Counted from the stretch's first letter, positions 26,306 to 34,657 are shown. The stretch: 64,000 nt of DNA from CAYMKL01 sp964390805 (GCA_964390805.1 CAYMKL010000004.1:1-64000); one strand, 5' to 3'. Notes: generated from the letters alone by a model not told the origin. Numbers and translations are program-made.

Positions 26306-27739
26306 ATGAATCTGAAACAACTGACCGGGCTGACCGTTTACCCAAATTCGGTCACGGAAACTGACGATGCAACCTACTTCTTGGCTCACGACGTCGGGCA
26401 GAAGCGATTGGGCATCCTGGGCAATGCAGCCGGCTTTGAAGGAAGACAGCAAGGCGACGTTACCCTGTGTCCGCTGACGGCCGCCAACGCAGCCGCACTG
26501 CGCGAGAGACTCCCTTGGCTCCGGCCACAACTCCTGGGGTTGCAGACTTCGGCTGGTTGTGGCGACCGGTTGGGGCTGGCGACGCCGGGTCACGTGCGGG
26601 CGGTTCGGCAGTTCAGCGGTATCGCGCCCATCTTTGCCCAGCAATCCATGCGCGAGAATGCGCGCACCGGTCGCACGCCTCAGCAGGTGGTGGACGACGC
26701 CCTCTGGGGCATCTTCCAGGAGGGTTGGCGCGAGCCGTGGGGTGCGGACGCCGACCACCTCAAGACGACCGGGGACATTGACCTGTGCGTGGCCGCCGAT
26801 TACACCTTCTTCACCATTGACCCCGGCGACCACGTGGACAACGCGATTCGAAATCCCAAATCCCAAATCCCAAATTCCAAATTCACTGCCCTACCGTGGG
26901 CTGAGTTGGAAGACACGCCTGACGACTTGCGGAGGCGCTACCTGGGGCGTCGCTTTGAGGTAGAGGCATTCGCGCTGGAGTTCGACGAGACTGCTTTGCT
27001 GTGGGCTGCCTGCAAGTACAGCCGCGCCATTGCCCACACTGTCCGCATGTACCGCCACCTGGCTGCCCAAACCGGGAACTTCGAGCTGGAGATGTCGGTG
27101 GACGAGACGGAGACGCCGACTTCGATTGAGGAGCACTTCTTCATCGCCAGCGAGCTCAAGCGGCTGGGCGTGCAGTGGGTGAGCCTTGCCCCTCGCTACG
27201 TCGGCCGCTTCGAAAAGGGCGTGGACTACATCGGCGATTTGGCCACGTTTGAGGTCGAATTGGCCAAGCACGCTGCCATCGCCCGCGTCCTAGGGCCGTA
27301 CAAGCTCAGTATCCATTCTGGGTCCGACAAATTCAGCATCTATCCCATTTTTGCCCGGCACACGCGCGGATTGGTGCACCTCAAGACGGCCGGCACCAGC
27401 TACCTGGAAGCGCTGCGCGTGATGGCACAAGTGGAGCCGCCCCTGTTCCGGGAGATACTAGCCTTTGCCATCGAGCGCTACCCGGAAGACCGTGCCACCT
27501 ACCACGTCTCAGCCAAATTGGCCCGGGTTCCAGCGCCGGACGCCCTGGCGGATTCAGGTCTTTCTACCCTGCTCGACCAGTTCGACGCGCGGCAGGTGTT
27601 GCACGTGACCTTTGGCTCCATGTTGGATCGGTTTGGCGGGGAGATACTGGGCGTGTTGGCAGCCCACGAAGAGGCGCATTATGCGGCGCTAGAGGCACAC
27701 TTTGAAAAGCACCTTTGGAGGTTAGATGTTGGAAGCTAG
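26306..27739 (+). CDS. uxaE: Tagaturonate epimerase family protein
   Basis: A 477-residue protein of the UxaE family, first characterised in Thermotoga, which interconverts D-tagaturonate and D-fructuronate. Recognisable blocks are DVGQKRLGILG, APIFAQQSMRENARTGRTP, GADADHLKT and HSGSDKFSIYPI. It starts 3 bp after uxaC. A dispersed repeat (26848-26887) is embedded in frame and encodes IRNPKSQIPNSKF. The C-terminus (LWRLDVGS) also runs into repeat sequence at 27716, so both an internal loop and the end derive from repeats. Confidence 0.88.
   Translation: MNLKQLTGLTVYPNSVTETDDATYFLAHDVGQKRLGILGNAAGFEGRQQGDVTLCPLTAANAAALRERLPWLRPQLLGLQTSAGCGDRLGLATPGHVRAVRQFSGIAPIFAQQSMRENARTGRTPQQVVDDALWGIFQEGWREPWGADADHLKTTGDIDLCVAADYTFFTIDPGDHVDNAIRNPKSQIPNSKFTALPWAELEDTPDDLRRRYLGRRFEVEAFALEFDETALLWAACKYSRAIAHTVRMYRHLAAQTGNFELEMSVDETETPTSIEEHFFIASELKRLGVQWVSLAPRYVGRFEKGVDYIGDLATFEVELAKHAAIARVLGPYKLSIHSGSDKFSIYPIFARHTRGLVHLKTAGTSYLEALRVMAQVEPPLFREILAFAIERYPEDRATYHVSAKLARVPAPDALADSGLSTLLDQFDARQVLHVTFGSMLDRFGGEILGVLAAHEEAHYAALEAHFEKHLWRLDVGS
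26848..26887. repeat. AAATCCC tandem repeat embedded in uxaE
   Basis: A run of near-identical 8-bp units of the type AAATCCCA lies in frame and encodes NPKSQIPNSK. The composition is unlike the surrounding GC-rich coding sequence. Confidence 0.75.
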
Positions 27740-27774
27740 AAGTTGGAAGACCAACCTCCAACCCCTAACCTCCA
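27716..27774. repeat. Inverted repeat at the uxaE 3' end
   Basis: TGGAGGTTAG (27716-27725) is inverted at 27765-27774, with an inner stem GTTGG/CCAAC (27742-27755). The uxaE stop codon lies within it. It may act as an mRNA 3' structure before the galU-like gene. Confidence 0.6.
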
Positions 27775-27791
27775 GATAAGGAGATTGGCCC

Positions 27792-28694
27792 ATGACTCAA
27801 CCAATAACCAAAGCAATTGTCCCGGCTGCCGGGCTGGGCACACGGCTCTTGCCGGCCACCAAGTCGCAGCCCAAAGAGATGCTGCCCGTGGGACGCAAGC
27901 CGATACTCCAGCACGTGGTGGAGGAGCTGCAGGCTGCTGCCCTGCGCCAGATTCTCATTATCACCGGTCGCCGCAAACGGGTGATCGAAGACCACTTCGA
28001 TGCCGACCCTCAGCTCGTGGCGGCATTGAAACAGGCTGGCAATGAGGCGATGCTGGCGGACCTGGACTATATCGAGGGCAAGTCGCGCTTTTTCTACACG
28101 CGGCAGAGCGCGCCCAAGGGGCTGGGTCACGCGGTTTCGCTGGGAGCCGATTTCGTGGACAGCGATGACTGCGTAGTGGCCCTGGGGGATTCCCTTATCG
28201 CCGCCGAGGAACCCGCTTCCTTGCTGAAAGCGATGATGAAGGCCCATCGTCAACTGAAAGCGGCAGCCATCGTGGCCGTGGAGAAGGTGCCTCGCGAAGA
28301 AGCCTTTCGTTACGGCATCGTCAGCATCAACGGCGCGGAGCCTCCCCCTGGCGAGCCAGTGGCCATGACCGACATCATCGAGAAACCACCTTTGGGCCGT
28401 GCTCCAACCACGCTGGCCGTGGCTGCGCGCTACGTCTTCAGCCCGGCCATCTTCGAGGCCCTAAACCGCACTGTTCCCGACGAGCGGGGAGAGATCCAAC
28501 TGACCGACGCCATCCGATTGCTGATCCATAAGGGAGAGCCCGTTTACGCCTGGCTTTTACCTCTTGGGCAGCGTCGCTACGACGTGGGCAATTTCGAGAG
28601 CTATTTTCAAGCCTTCATTGACTTCGCCCTGGCCGACGAACGCTACGGCTACCTGGTCCGAAAATACATCAAGGCCAAAGCTTATGAGCTCTGA
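27792..28694 (+). CDS. galU: UTP-glucose-1-phosphate uridylyltransferase-like nucleotidyltransferase
   Basis: A 300-residue GalU-type enzyme that forms UDP-glucose from UTP and glucose-1-phosphate. The nucleotide loop is AAGLGTRLLPATKSQPKEML, and VEKVPREEAFRYGIV and TDIIEKP follow as in GalU. AAGGAGA precedes the ATG. It overlaps the next gene, a glucuronokinase-like GHMP kinase, by 11 bp. That coupling raises the possibility that it also, or instead, accepts glucuronate-1-phosphate to make UDP-glucuronate. Confidence 0.9.
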   Translation: MTQPITKAIVPAAGLGTRLLPATKSQPKEMLPVGRKPILQHVVEELQAAALRQILIITGRRKRVIEDHFDADPQLVAALKQAGNEAMLADLDYIEGKSRFFYTRQSAPKGLGHAVSLGADFVDSDDCVVALGDSLIAAEEPASLLKAMMKAHRQLKAAAIVAVEKVPREEAFRYGIVSINGAEPPPGEPVAMTDIIEKPPLGRAPTTLAVAARYVFSPAIFEALNRTVPDERGEIQLTDAIRLLIHKGEPVYAWLLPLGQRRYDVGNFESYFQAFIDFALADERYGYLVRKYIKAKAYEL

Positions 28695-29703
28695 TCAGCG
28701 ACAAGCGAAAGCCGTGGTCTGTTCAGCGCCCGGCCGAGCCGGGATCATCGGCAATCCTACGGACATGTACGGCGGGGCGGTTCTCTCATGCTCGGTGGGG
28801 ATGCGGGCGCGCGCGACCGTGATACCTGCCCCACAACTGGTGCTGGAGACCAGTGGACAGGAGTGCCGGATCGCCAGCCGAGCTGATCTGCGTCCCCAGC
28901 GTGACCGCTTTGATCTGGCCCGGGCTATCCTGGATTACATGCGCCTGCCGCCACTGAAATGCCGCGTGCAGTATGAAAGCGAAATCCCCTTGCGCAGTGG
29001 GCTTTCGGGGTCCACCGCGCTGGTGGTGGCCTTGCTGCAAGCCTTGCTGGCTTGGCAAGGGGAGTATCCCAATCGTTACCACCTGGCCGAGCGGGCCCGT
29101 TACATCGAGTTGAACTATCTCAAAGTCGTGTGTGGCTACCAGGATGCTTACATGTGTACCTTTGGCGGCCTGAACTACATGGACTTCGGGGGAAAGCAAT
29201 TCTACCGCCACGCCGAGGCGGAACTCTTCGCTACCATTGAGCCGCTTGGTGATTACGCTCCGGAGTTGCCCTTCGTGCTGGGCTCCACCGGCGTGCTGCA
29301 TGACTCCGGTGAGGTGCACAAGCCGCTCCGCGAGCGCTGGCTGGAGGGCGAGTCGGCTGTGGTGGAGGGTTACAAGCGAATCACGGAAATCGCCCGCATG
29401 GGTAAGAAGGCACTCCTCATGACCAACTGGCCGCTGTTGGGTCGCTTGATGAACGAGAACCACGCCATCCAGCGCGAACTGGGCGGATCTGGCGAGTCGA
29501 ATGAGAAGCTTATCGCCGCAGCCTTAGAAGCCGGTGCGCTGGGGGCCAAGCTGGCCGGCGCAGGCCACGGTGGGACTATCATCGCCCTCTGGCCCTGGCC
29601 GGATGCCACACGGCTGGAAAAGGCCTTGCGCGAGGCCGGTGCATCGGAGACCTATCGCCTGCAGGTGGGGCCTGGGGTGACGATTGAGAAGGATGAAGGA
29701 TGA
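28684..29703 (+). CDS. GHMP kinase resembling glucuronokinase
   Basis: A 339-residue GHMP-fold kinase. The substrate motif is PGRAGIIGNPTDMYGG, the ATP-binding motif PLRSGLSGSTALVVALL and the C-terminal motif LAGAGHGGT. The blocks GNPTD, YQDAYMCTFGGLNYMDF and SGEVHKPLRERWLEG resemble plant glucuronokinases (GNPSD, YGGLVYMDF, SGKVHSxxRQRWLDG), which make glucuronate-1-phosphate. The start at 28684 is inside the end of the GalU gene, and the next SDR overlaps its stop by 4 bp. Glucuronate or galacturonate 1-kinase is the best guess. Confidence 0.75.
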   Translation: MSSDQRQAKAVVCSAPGRAGIIGNPTDMYGGAVLSCSVGMRARATVIPAPQLVLETSGQECRIASRADLRPQRDRFDLARAILDYMRLPPLKCRVQYESEIPLRSGLSGSTALVVALLQALLAWQGEYPNRYHLAERARYIELNYLKVVCGYQDAYMCTFGGLNYMDFGGKQFYRHAEAELFATIEPLGDYAPELPFVLGSTGVLHDSGEVHKPLRERWLEGESAVVEGYKRITEIARMGKKALLMTNWPLLGRLMNENHAIQRELGGSGESNEKLIAAALEAGALGAKLAGAGHGGTIIALWPWPDATRLEKALREAGASETYRLQVGPGVTIEKDEG

Positions 29704-30443
29704 GCCACCTGTTTTCGGTCGAGAGTAAGAAGGCACTGGTCACTGGTGGCAGCGCGGGGCTGGGACGCGCCATGGCCGAGGCGCTGGTGGAAGGTGGTGC
29801 GTGGGTAGCGATTGTGGGGCGGTCGGAGCGGGTCTTCGCCGTAGCCGAGGAGATAGGCGCAGTGCCGCTACAGGCGGACCTGGCCGACAGGGCGCAGGCG
29901 CTGGCTGTGGTGGATCGCGCTGTGGAAGCGTTGGGCGGGCTGGGCATTTTGGTGAACAACGCTGGCGTTCAGCGCCGCCATCCCGCAGAGGAGTTCCCCC
30001 TCGAAGACTGGGACCATGTATTGGCAGTCAACCTGGACGCGGTCTGGATTCTGGCACAGGCTGCCGGTCGGTATATGTTGAAGCAGGGCTATGGTAAAAT
30101 CATCAACGTGGCTTCTGCCAACAGTTTTCTCGGTGGGGTCACGATTCCGGCCTATGCGGCCAGCAAGGGTGGCGTGGCCCAACTGACCAAGGCCCTCAGC
30201 AACGAGTGGGCTGGGCGTGGGATCAACGTCAACGCCATCGCCCCCGGCTACATGGCCACCGAGATGACCGAGGCGCTGGTGGGCAATCCCGAGCGCGAGT
30301 CCCTCATCCTGGCCCGCATCCCTGCTGGCCGGTGGGGTGCGCCCGACGACCTGAAGGGCGTTGTTCTCTTTCTGGCCTCGGCCGCCTCCGACTACGTGCA
30401 CGGGGCCATCATCCCCGTAGACGGCGGCTTTCTGGGGCGATAG
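29700..30443 (+). CDS. SDR oxidoreductase (gluconate 5-dehydrogenase/KduD-like)
   Basis: A 247-residue short-chain dehydrogenase with the cofactor motif TGGSAGLGRAMAE, NNAG, and catalytic Ser/Tyr/Lys in SANSF and YAASKGG. The ending DYVHGAIIPVDGGFLGR is typical of sugar-acid SDRs that interconvert keto- and hydroxyacids such as 5-ketogluconate or 2-keto-3-deoxygluconate relatives. It overlaps the GHMP kinase by 4 bp (ATGA). Exact substrate not assignable. Confidence 0.85.
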   Translation: MSHLFSVESKKALVTGGSAGLGRAMAEALVEGGAWVAIVGRSERVFAVAEEIGAVPLQADLADRAQALAVVDRAVEALGGLGILVNNAGVQRRHPAEEFPLEDWDHVLAVNLDAVWILAQAAGRYMLKQGYGKIINVASANSFLGGVTIPAYAASKGGVAQLTKALSNEWAGRGINVNAIAPGYMATEMTEALVGNPERESLILARIPAGRWGAPDDLKGVVLFLASAASDYVHGAIIPVDGGFLGR

Positions 30444-30461
30444 AACTACGCAACATGCAGC

Positions 30462-30484
30462 CCTGTCCAGAGCGAAGCCGAAGG
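30462..30484. repeat. Dispersed CCTGTCCAGAGCGAAGCCGAAGG repeat
   Basis: Degenerate copy of the CCTGAGC...CCGAAGG repeat in the 66-bp spacer between two SDR genes. Confidence 0.6.
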
Positions 30485-30509
30485 AACGCAACACATTCGA
30501 GGAGGCAAA

Positions 30510-31343
30510 ATGGCCAACGAATATCTGGAGAGTCTCTTCAAGTTATCAGGCAAGATGGCCGTCGTCACCGGCGGCGGTGGGGTGCTGTGCGGAGCCATGA
30601 GCCGCGCGCTGGGTGGCGTCGGGGTCAAGGTGGCTGTGCTGGACCTGATCCCGGAGGCCGCTCAGAAAGCAGCTGATGAGGTCGTGGCCGCAGGGGGCGA
30701 AGCGATGGCCGTGCAGTGCGATGTGTTAGACAAAGACAGCATCGCGGCGGCGGCGCAGCGGGTAATGGACACCTGGGGTCCCGTAGACATTCTGATCAAC
30801 GGCGCGGGGGGCAATAAGAAGCAGGCCACCACCTCGCCCGACCTGTCCTTTTTCGACTTGCCTGCCGACGCGGTGCAGTGGGTGTTCAATCTCAACTTCA
30901 TCGGTACCCTGTTGCCCTGCCAGGTGTTCGGCAAGGTGATGGCCGACCAGGGGGAGGGAATCATCCTCAACACCTCGTCAATGAACGCCTTCCGCCCACT
31001 GACGCGCATACCGGCTTACTCCGCAGCCAAAGCCGCCGTGAGCAACTTCACTCAATGGCTGGCGGTGCACATATCGCAGGAGTACTCGCCCAATATCCGC
31101 GTCAACGCCATTGCCCCCGGCTTCTTCCTCACTGAGCAGAACCGCTTTCTCCTCACTGACGAGGCAACGGGCGAGCTGACCCCCCGTGGTCAGACGATCA
31201 TTGACCATACCCCGGTGGGTCGCTTTGGCGATCCGGAGGATCTGATTGGTACAGTGTTTTGGCTGCTCTCGCCAGGCGCAGCCTTTGTCCACGGGGTGGT
31301 GGTGCCGGTGGATGGTGGGTTCAGTGCCTTCAGTGGAGTGTGA
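30510..31343 (+). CDS. SDR fructuronate reductase (UxuB-like)
   Basis: A 277-residue short-chain dehydrogenase of the type that reduces D-fructuronate to D-mannonate. Motifs are TGGGGVLCGAMSRAL (cofactor), NGAGGNKKQ, SSMNAFRPLTRIPAYSAAKAA (catalytic) and IAPGFFLTEQNRFLL, the last characteristic of this subgroup. SD GAGGAGG... lies just before the ATG. It has a close paralogue on the minus strand at 51177-52001. Together with uxaC and uxaE it would carry hexuronates to mannonate. Confidence 0.85.
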   Translation: MANEYLESLFKLSGKMAVVTGGGGVLCGAMSRALGGVGVKVAVLDLIPEAAQKAADEVVAAGGEAMAVQCDVLDKDSIAAAAQRVMDTWGPVDILINGAGGNKKQATTSPDLSFFDLPADAVQWVFNLNFIGTLLPCQVFGKVMADQGEGIILNTSSMNAFRPLTRIPAYSAAKAAVSNFTQWLAVHISQEYSPNIRVNAIAPGFFLTEQNRFLLTDEATGELTPRGQTIIDHTPVGRFGDPEDLIGTVFWLLSPGAAFVHGVVVPVDGGFSAFSGV

Positions 31344-31394
31344 GCAAATGAGCAAATCAACAGATCAGCGAATCGGCAAATCGCAAATCAGCAA
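31341..31394. repeat. AATCAGCAAATCGC repeat covering a gene start
   Basis: Tandem degenerate copies of AATCAGC/AAATCGC cover the spacer and the first about 15 codons of the 4Fe-4S gene. The same repeat occurs at 58411-58441, 59740-59764 and, inverted, at 60177-60236. Confidence 0.75.
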
Positions 31395-32136
31395 GAAGGA
31401 GATTGAGGGGGAGTTCCATCGGCTGTGCGAGCGGGTCGGCCGGCGAGGGGTGATTGGCTTCACCTCTGTCGAGGGGGTGAGTCTGTTGCCGGAGCAGGCG
31501 GCGTATCTTCGGCGCAAGCTGGATGGGCTGGGGCCTGTCCTGAGCAAGGCCGAAGGGGCGTGGTCGGACGTCACTGCTGTATCCGTCGGCCTGTTGTATC
31601 GTGAAGAGGAGATACTGGCTATCCCAGGGGGCTGGGTGAGTAAGCCGCCCGAGGACAGTGGCTGGAACCGGTACGCTCGCGCCTACACGGAGCTGAACCG
31701 GCTGCTTAGCGACATGGCCGACCAGTTGGCCGAACGGTTCGGCGGCGTGGCCGAGATGGCTACGCTCGAGGGCTGGGTGGAGCAGGTGAAGTACGTCAAC
31801 GACTACTTCCCCCACTGCGTCTCGCACCGTGCCTTCGCCGTGGCGGCGAGGGTGGGCTGGCGGGGGAGGAGCGGCCTGGTCATTACGCCGGAGGTCGGCC
31901 CCGCGCTGCGCTTCGCCACCGTATTCGTCCCCCATCGGCTGTCCCCGGACAATAGGGACCTGCCCGGCTGCGGCGATTGCACCGCCTGTCTAGAGGTGTG
32001 TCCCATCCTGCGCCCGGAGGAGGGCTACCGGGAGAGGTGTCGCCGTCGCCTGCGGGCTTTGGGTCTGGAGGACGAAGTGTGCGGCATTTGCGTGCGGGTG
32101 TGTTGGGAGGCCGTCGGGGGCTCTGTCTTTGGGTGA
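31348..32136 (+). CDS. 4Fe-4S double-cluster domain protein
   Basis: A 262-residue protein whose C-terminus carries GCGDCTACLEVCP and later CGICVRVCW, a ferredoxin-like double 4Fe-4S arrangement of the kind seen in QueG/reductive dehalogenase-like proteins. No cobalamin motif was recognised and no membrane segment seen. The first 15 residues are encoded by a dispersed AATCAGC repeat, so the true start may lie downstream. A second repeat (31534-31558) encodes GPVLSKAEG in frame. Role unknown; likely electron transfer. Confidence 0.7.
   Translation: MSKSTDQRIGKSQISKKEIEGEFHRLCERVGRRGVIGFTSVEGVSLLPEQAAYLRRKLDGLGPVLSKAEGAWSDVTAVSVGLLYREEEILAIPGGWVSKPPEDSGWNRYARAYTELNRLLSDMADQLAERFGGVAEMATLEGWVEQVKYVNDYFPHCVSHRAFAVAARVGWRGRSGLVITPEVGPALRFATVFVPHRLSPDNRDLPGCGDCTACLEVCPILRPEEGYRERCRRRLRALGLEDEVCGICVRVCWEAVGGSVFG
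31534..31558. repeat. Dispersed CCTGAGC...CCGAAGG repeat in the 4Fe-4S gene
   Basis: CCTGTCCTGAGCAAGGCCGA followed by AGGGG lies in frame and encodes PVLSKAEG. Confidence 0.75.
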
Positions 32137-32192
32137 ATCATCACCTGACTCCCCCTAACCCGGACAAGCCGGAACCAAACAGGAAGCAAAAC

Positions 32193-32241
32193 CACAGAGA
32201 GCACGGAGTTCTTTTCTTTACTTTTCTCCGTGCTCTTTGTG
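32193..32241. repeat. CACAGAGAGCACGGAG inverted repeat
   Basis: CACAGAGAGCACGGAG (32193-32208) pairs with CTCCGTGCTCTTTGTG (32226-32241) around a T-rich 17-nt loop. It lies between the 4Fe-4S gene and the GntR promoter. It is a dispersed-type element that may also terminate transcription from the left. Confidence 0.7.
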
Positions 32242-32318
32242 TCTCTGAGGTGAATTCTCTTGCACAAAGGGCAAGAAGCTGGCTGATAATGACTCGCCCT
32301 AAGGCCGCCAAACTTGGT

Positions 32319-32347
32319 TTGACAAATGCCAGAAAATCCTGTATAAT
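32319..32347 (+). promoter_or_regulatory. Consensus promoter of the GntR gene
   Basis: TTGACA (32319-32324), 17-bp spacer, TATAAT (32342-32347): full consensus. It drives the GntR regulator at 32391. Confidence 0.9.
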
Positions 32348-32350
32348 TAT

Positions 32351-32374
32351 TGATATCATCTTAGGATGACATCA
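32351..32374. promoter_or_regulatory. Palindromic operator for GntR autoregulation
   Basis: TGATATCATC-TTAG-GATGACATCA, arms matching at 9 of 10 positions, lies directly over the expected transcription start. A dimeric GntR repressor would block its own promoter here. Confidence 0.65.
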
Positions 32375-32390
32375 TTACAGGAGGACAACA

Positions 32391-33218
32391 TTGCAGGAAG
32401 GTTTACTAACAAGAGAACTTATCAAAAAGGATAGTCCGATTCCTTACTACTTCCAGCTTGAGGAAATATTAAAAGGGGAAATCGAGAGCGGTAAATGGGC
32501 GCCAGGTCAACAGATTCCCTCAGAATCGGAACTCTGCGAGAGTCTTGGCGTAAGCAGGACAGTTGTACGGCAAGCGCTAAACGAGTTGGTTAACGAAGGT
32601 CTGTTGTACCGGAGAAAAGGCAAGGGTACCTTCGTAGCTAGGTCGAAGATTGCCGAAAGCCTGGTGCAGAACCTAACGGGATTCTTCGAAGACATGGTGG
32701 CTAAGGGCTTGATGCCCATCACACAAGTGTTGGAACAGAAACGGATTCCTGCGAGCAAGAAAGTAGCTGGTATGCTGAACTTGAAAGAGGGAGATCAGGT
32801 GATCAAGATTGATCGCTTAAGGTCAGTTGGTAATGGACCCATCCTCATAGTGACAACCTTTATACCTTATCAGATCTGCCCTGCCTTATTGGAGGAGGAT
32901 CTCACTAAGCAGTCGCTATACGCCGTATTGGAGGATAGATACAAGTTAGAAATAGCTCGAGGTAGGCGCACTTTAGAAGCTATATCAGCCAGTGACGAGG
33001 ATGCCAAACTGCTGGGGATCGAAGAGGGTGATCCGCTCATCCTTCTCAAAAGTGTTAGCTATCTACAAGATGGGAGCCCTATCGAGTATTTTGAGGCCAA
33101 GCACAGAGGTGATCGTAGCAGATTTGAGGTCGAGCTAATTCGCCAAAGGAGGCCGCGTAGACCTATCGAAGAGGTCTTGCCTCCTGAATTGCCGCCAAGC
33201 AACATCGTGGTGGAATAG
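32391..33218 (+). CDS. GntR-family (HutC/UTRA) transcriptional regulator
   Basis: A 275-residue repressor. The N-terminal winged helix contains IPSESELCESLGVSRTVVRQAL, and a C-terminal UTRA ligand domain (about 100-250) senses a small effector. It starts with TTG, 6 nt after AGGAGG. It probably represses the sugar regulon from 33318 onward and itself. The coding sequence is visibly more AT-rich than its neighbours, a possible sign of different origin. Confidence 0.93.
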   Translation: MQEGLLTRELIKKDSPIPYYFQLEEILKGEIESGKWAPGQQIPSESELCESLGVSRTVVRQALNELVNEGLLYRRKGKGTFVARSKIAESLVQNLTGFFEDMVAKGLMPITQVLEQKRIPASKKVAGMLNLKEGDQVIKIDRLRSVGNGPILIVTTFIPYQICPALLEEDLTKQSLYAVLEDRYKLEIARGRRTLEAISASDEDAKLLGIEEGDPLILLKSVSYLQDGSPIEYFEAKHRGDRSRFEVELIRQRRPRRPIEEVLPPELPPSNIVVE

Positions 33219-33266
33219 ACGGTGGGCTAGAAGGGGGGTGAGGCAAGGGGACCAAGAAGCTTATTA

Positions 33267-33296
33267 TTGGTTTGGGCGCTAAGCGCCCACTACAAT
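33267..33296 (+). promoter_or_regulatory. Promoter with palindromic operator in its spacer
   Basis: TTGGTT (33267-33272), 18-bp spacer, TACAAT (33291-33296). The spacer contains the perfect palindrome GGGCGCT-A-AGCGCCC (33274-33288). A repressor bound there would exclude RNA polymerase. The leader to the ATG at 33318 is short and has a strong SD. Confidence 0.55.
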
Positions 33297-33317
33297 CAAC
33301 TGAAGGAGGAGTGCAAA

Positions 33318-34595
33318 ATGAAAAAGCTCAACTTGTCAGTGTTGGTTGCTTTGGCCCTTAGCCTGGTTTTGACTGCCTGCGCCGCTCCGGCTCCGGAGAT
33401 AGTCGAGAAGGAGGTAGTGGTCGAGAAGCCGGTGGTCGAGACCGTGGTGGTCGAGAAGGAGGTGGTGGTCGAGAAGGAGGTCGTGGTCACGCCGACGCCA
33501 AAGGCAGGATGTCCCGATAGTATCGTCATCTGTTGGACCCCGCCCGACATCACCGGCGTCTTCAGGACGGCCACCGACTTCTTTAACCTCTCGGCCTTGG
33601 ATGCCCGAACCGCCGGGCTCAACGTCTCTCTCGTCTCTCAAGCGCCTACCAGCCACTTGGCCTTCGGAGACCAAGTGGCCATCATCGAGGACTTTGTGGC
33701 GAGGGAGTGTGATGTTATCGCCATCTCTCCCATCGAGGTCGAGGTGGTCATCCCGGCCATCAAGAAGGCCAACGATGCGGGCATCCCAGTGATCATCGTC
33801 AACCTGTTGGAGCCTATCGCCGGTGTGGAGGTGGCCTCCTATATCGGCTTCGACAACACCATAGCCGCGAGGATCTCCGGCTTCGCCCTGCTGGACTACT
33901 TCGGAGGGCCGGGCATCCTCGGTACGGGTCGCAAGGTGGACATCGAACCTGGCACCTATCTCGACCTCGCCTGGTGGGAGGAGCTCTACGAGACCATCAC
34001 CGATGAGGAGAGGGCTGCAGTCGAGGCCAAGGTGGCCATCATTGAGGGCGTCGCCGGTGGCTTCTTCTCCACGGCACGCCTGAACGGCTTCCACAGCATC
34101 GTGGATGAATTCCCGGGCGTCGAGATCGTGGGAGCGCCCTGCGCCGCAGATTGGAACCGCGAGAAGGGGATCGGGTGCGCCGAGGACTTCCTGACGGCTT
34201 ACCCCGATCTGGACGCCATTTGGGCCGCCTCCAACGAGATGGGCCTGGGGGCCATGCTCGCTTCCGATGGTGCTGGCCGGCTGGAGCTTGCCGGGGAAGG
34301 TCCGGTGCTAGGTGATGGTACGGTAGCCATCTTCACCAACGACGTCACGCCGGAGTCCGCCGACAGGGTAGCTGAAGGGAAGATGGTAGCCGAGACCACC
34401 CATGGCTTCCCAGACTGGGGTTGGTATGGAACCGAGTTCGGGGTGACCATGGTTTGCGGTGGGGAGGTTCCCGAGATCTTCGACATCCGGCCGCGGATCA
34501 TGTACCAGGATAACGCGCGCTTGTTCTACCCCCACCCCGCGCTGGAGCCCATAGACTGGGCTGCCATCAAGGCCGGTGGGTCCCCTCGCAAGTAG
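33318..34595 (+). CDS. Ribose-type sugar-binding lipoprotein (PBP1 fold)
   Basis: A 425-residue ABC binding protein. The lipoprotein signal ends LVLTAC (C21). A linker of EKEVVVEK-type repeats and TPTP leads to a PBP1 domain of the ribose/autoinducer-2 class, with VAIIEDFVARECDVIAISPI and GIPVIIVNLLE. ATG 33318 follows AAGGAGGAG closely. It should deliver its sugar to RbsA/RbsC-like proteins at 35583 and 37089, from which it is separated by a hairpin and one SDR gene. Confidence 0.92.
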   Translation: MKKLNLSVLVALALSLVLTACAAPAPEIVEKEVVVEKPVVETVVVEKEVVVEKEVVVTPTPKAGCPDSIVICWTPPDITGVFRTATDFFNLSALDARTAGLNVSLVSQAPTSHLAFGDQVAIIEDFVARECDVIAISPIEVEVVIPAIKKANDAGIPVIIVNLLEPIAGVEVASYIGFDNTIAARISGFALLDYFGGPGILGTGRKVDIEPGTYLDLAWWEELYETITDEERAAVEAKVAIIEGVAGGFFSTARLNGFHSIVDEFPGVEIVGAPCAADWNREKGIGCAEDFLTAYPDLDAIWAASNEMGLGAMLASDGAGRLELAGEGPVLGDGTVAIFTNDVTPESADRVAEGKMVAETTHGFPDWGWYGTEFGVTMVCGGEVPEIFDIRPRIMYQDNARLFYPHPALEPIDWAAIKAGGSPRK

Positions 34596-34621
34596 TAACC
34601 AACATGCGACTCTAGGGCAAA

Positions 34622-34657
34622 GGAAGGATCGCCTCCTTTTCGGGAGGCGATCCTTCC
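34622..34657. terminator. Strong hairpin after the binding-protein gene
   Basis: A perfect 15-bp stem, GGAAGGATCGCCTCC (34622-34636) with its complement at 34643-34657, and a 6-nt loop. No T-run follows, so it may stabilise the upstream mRNA or partly terminate rather than stop transcription fully. Confidence 0.75.
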
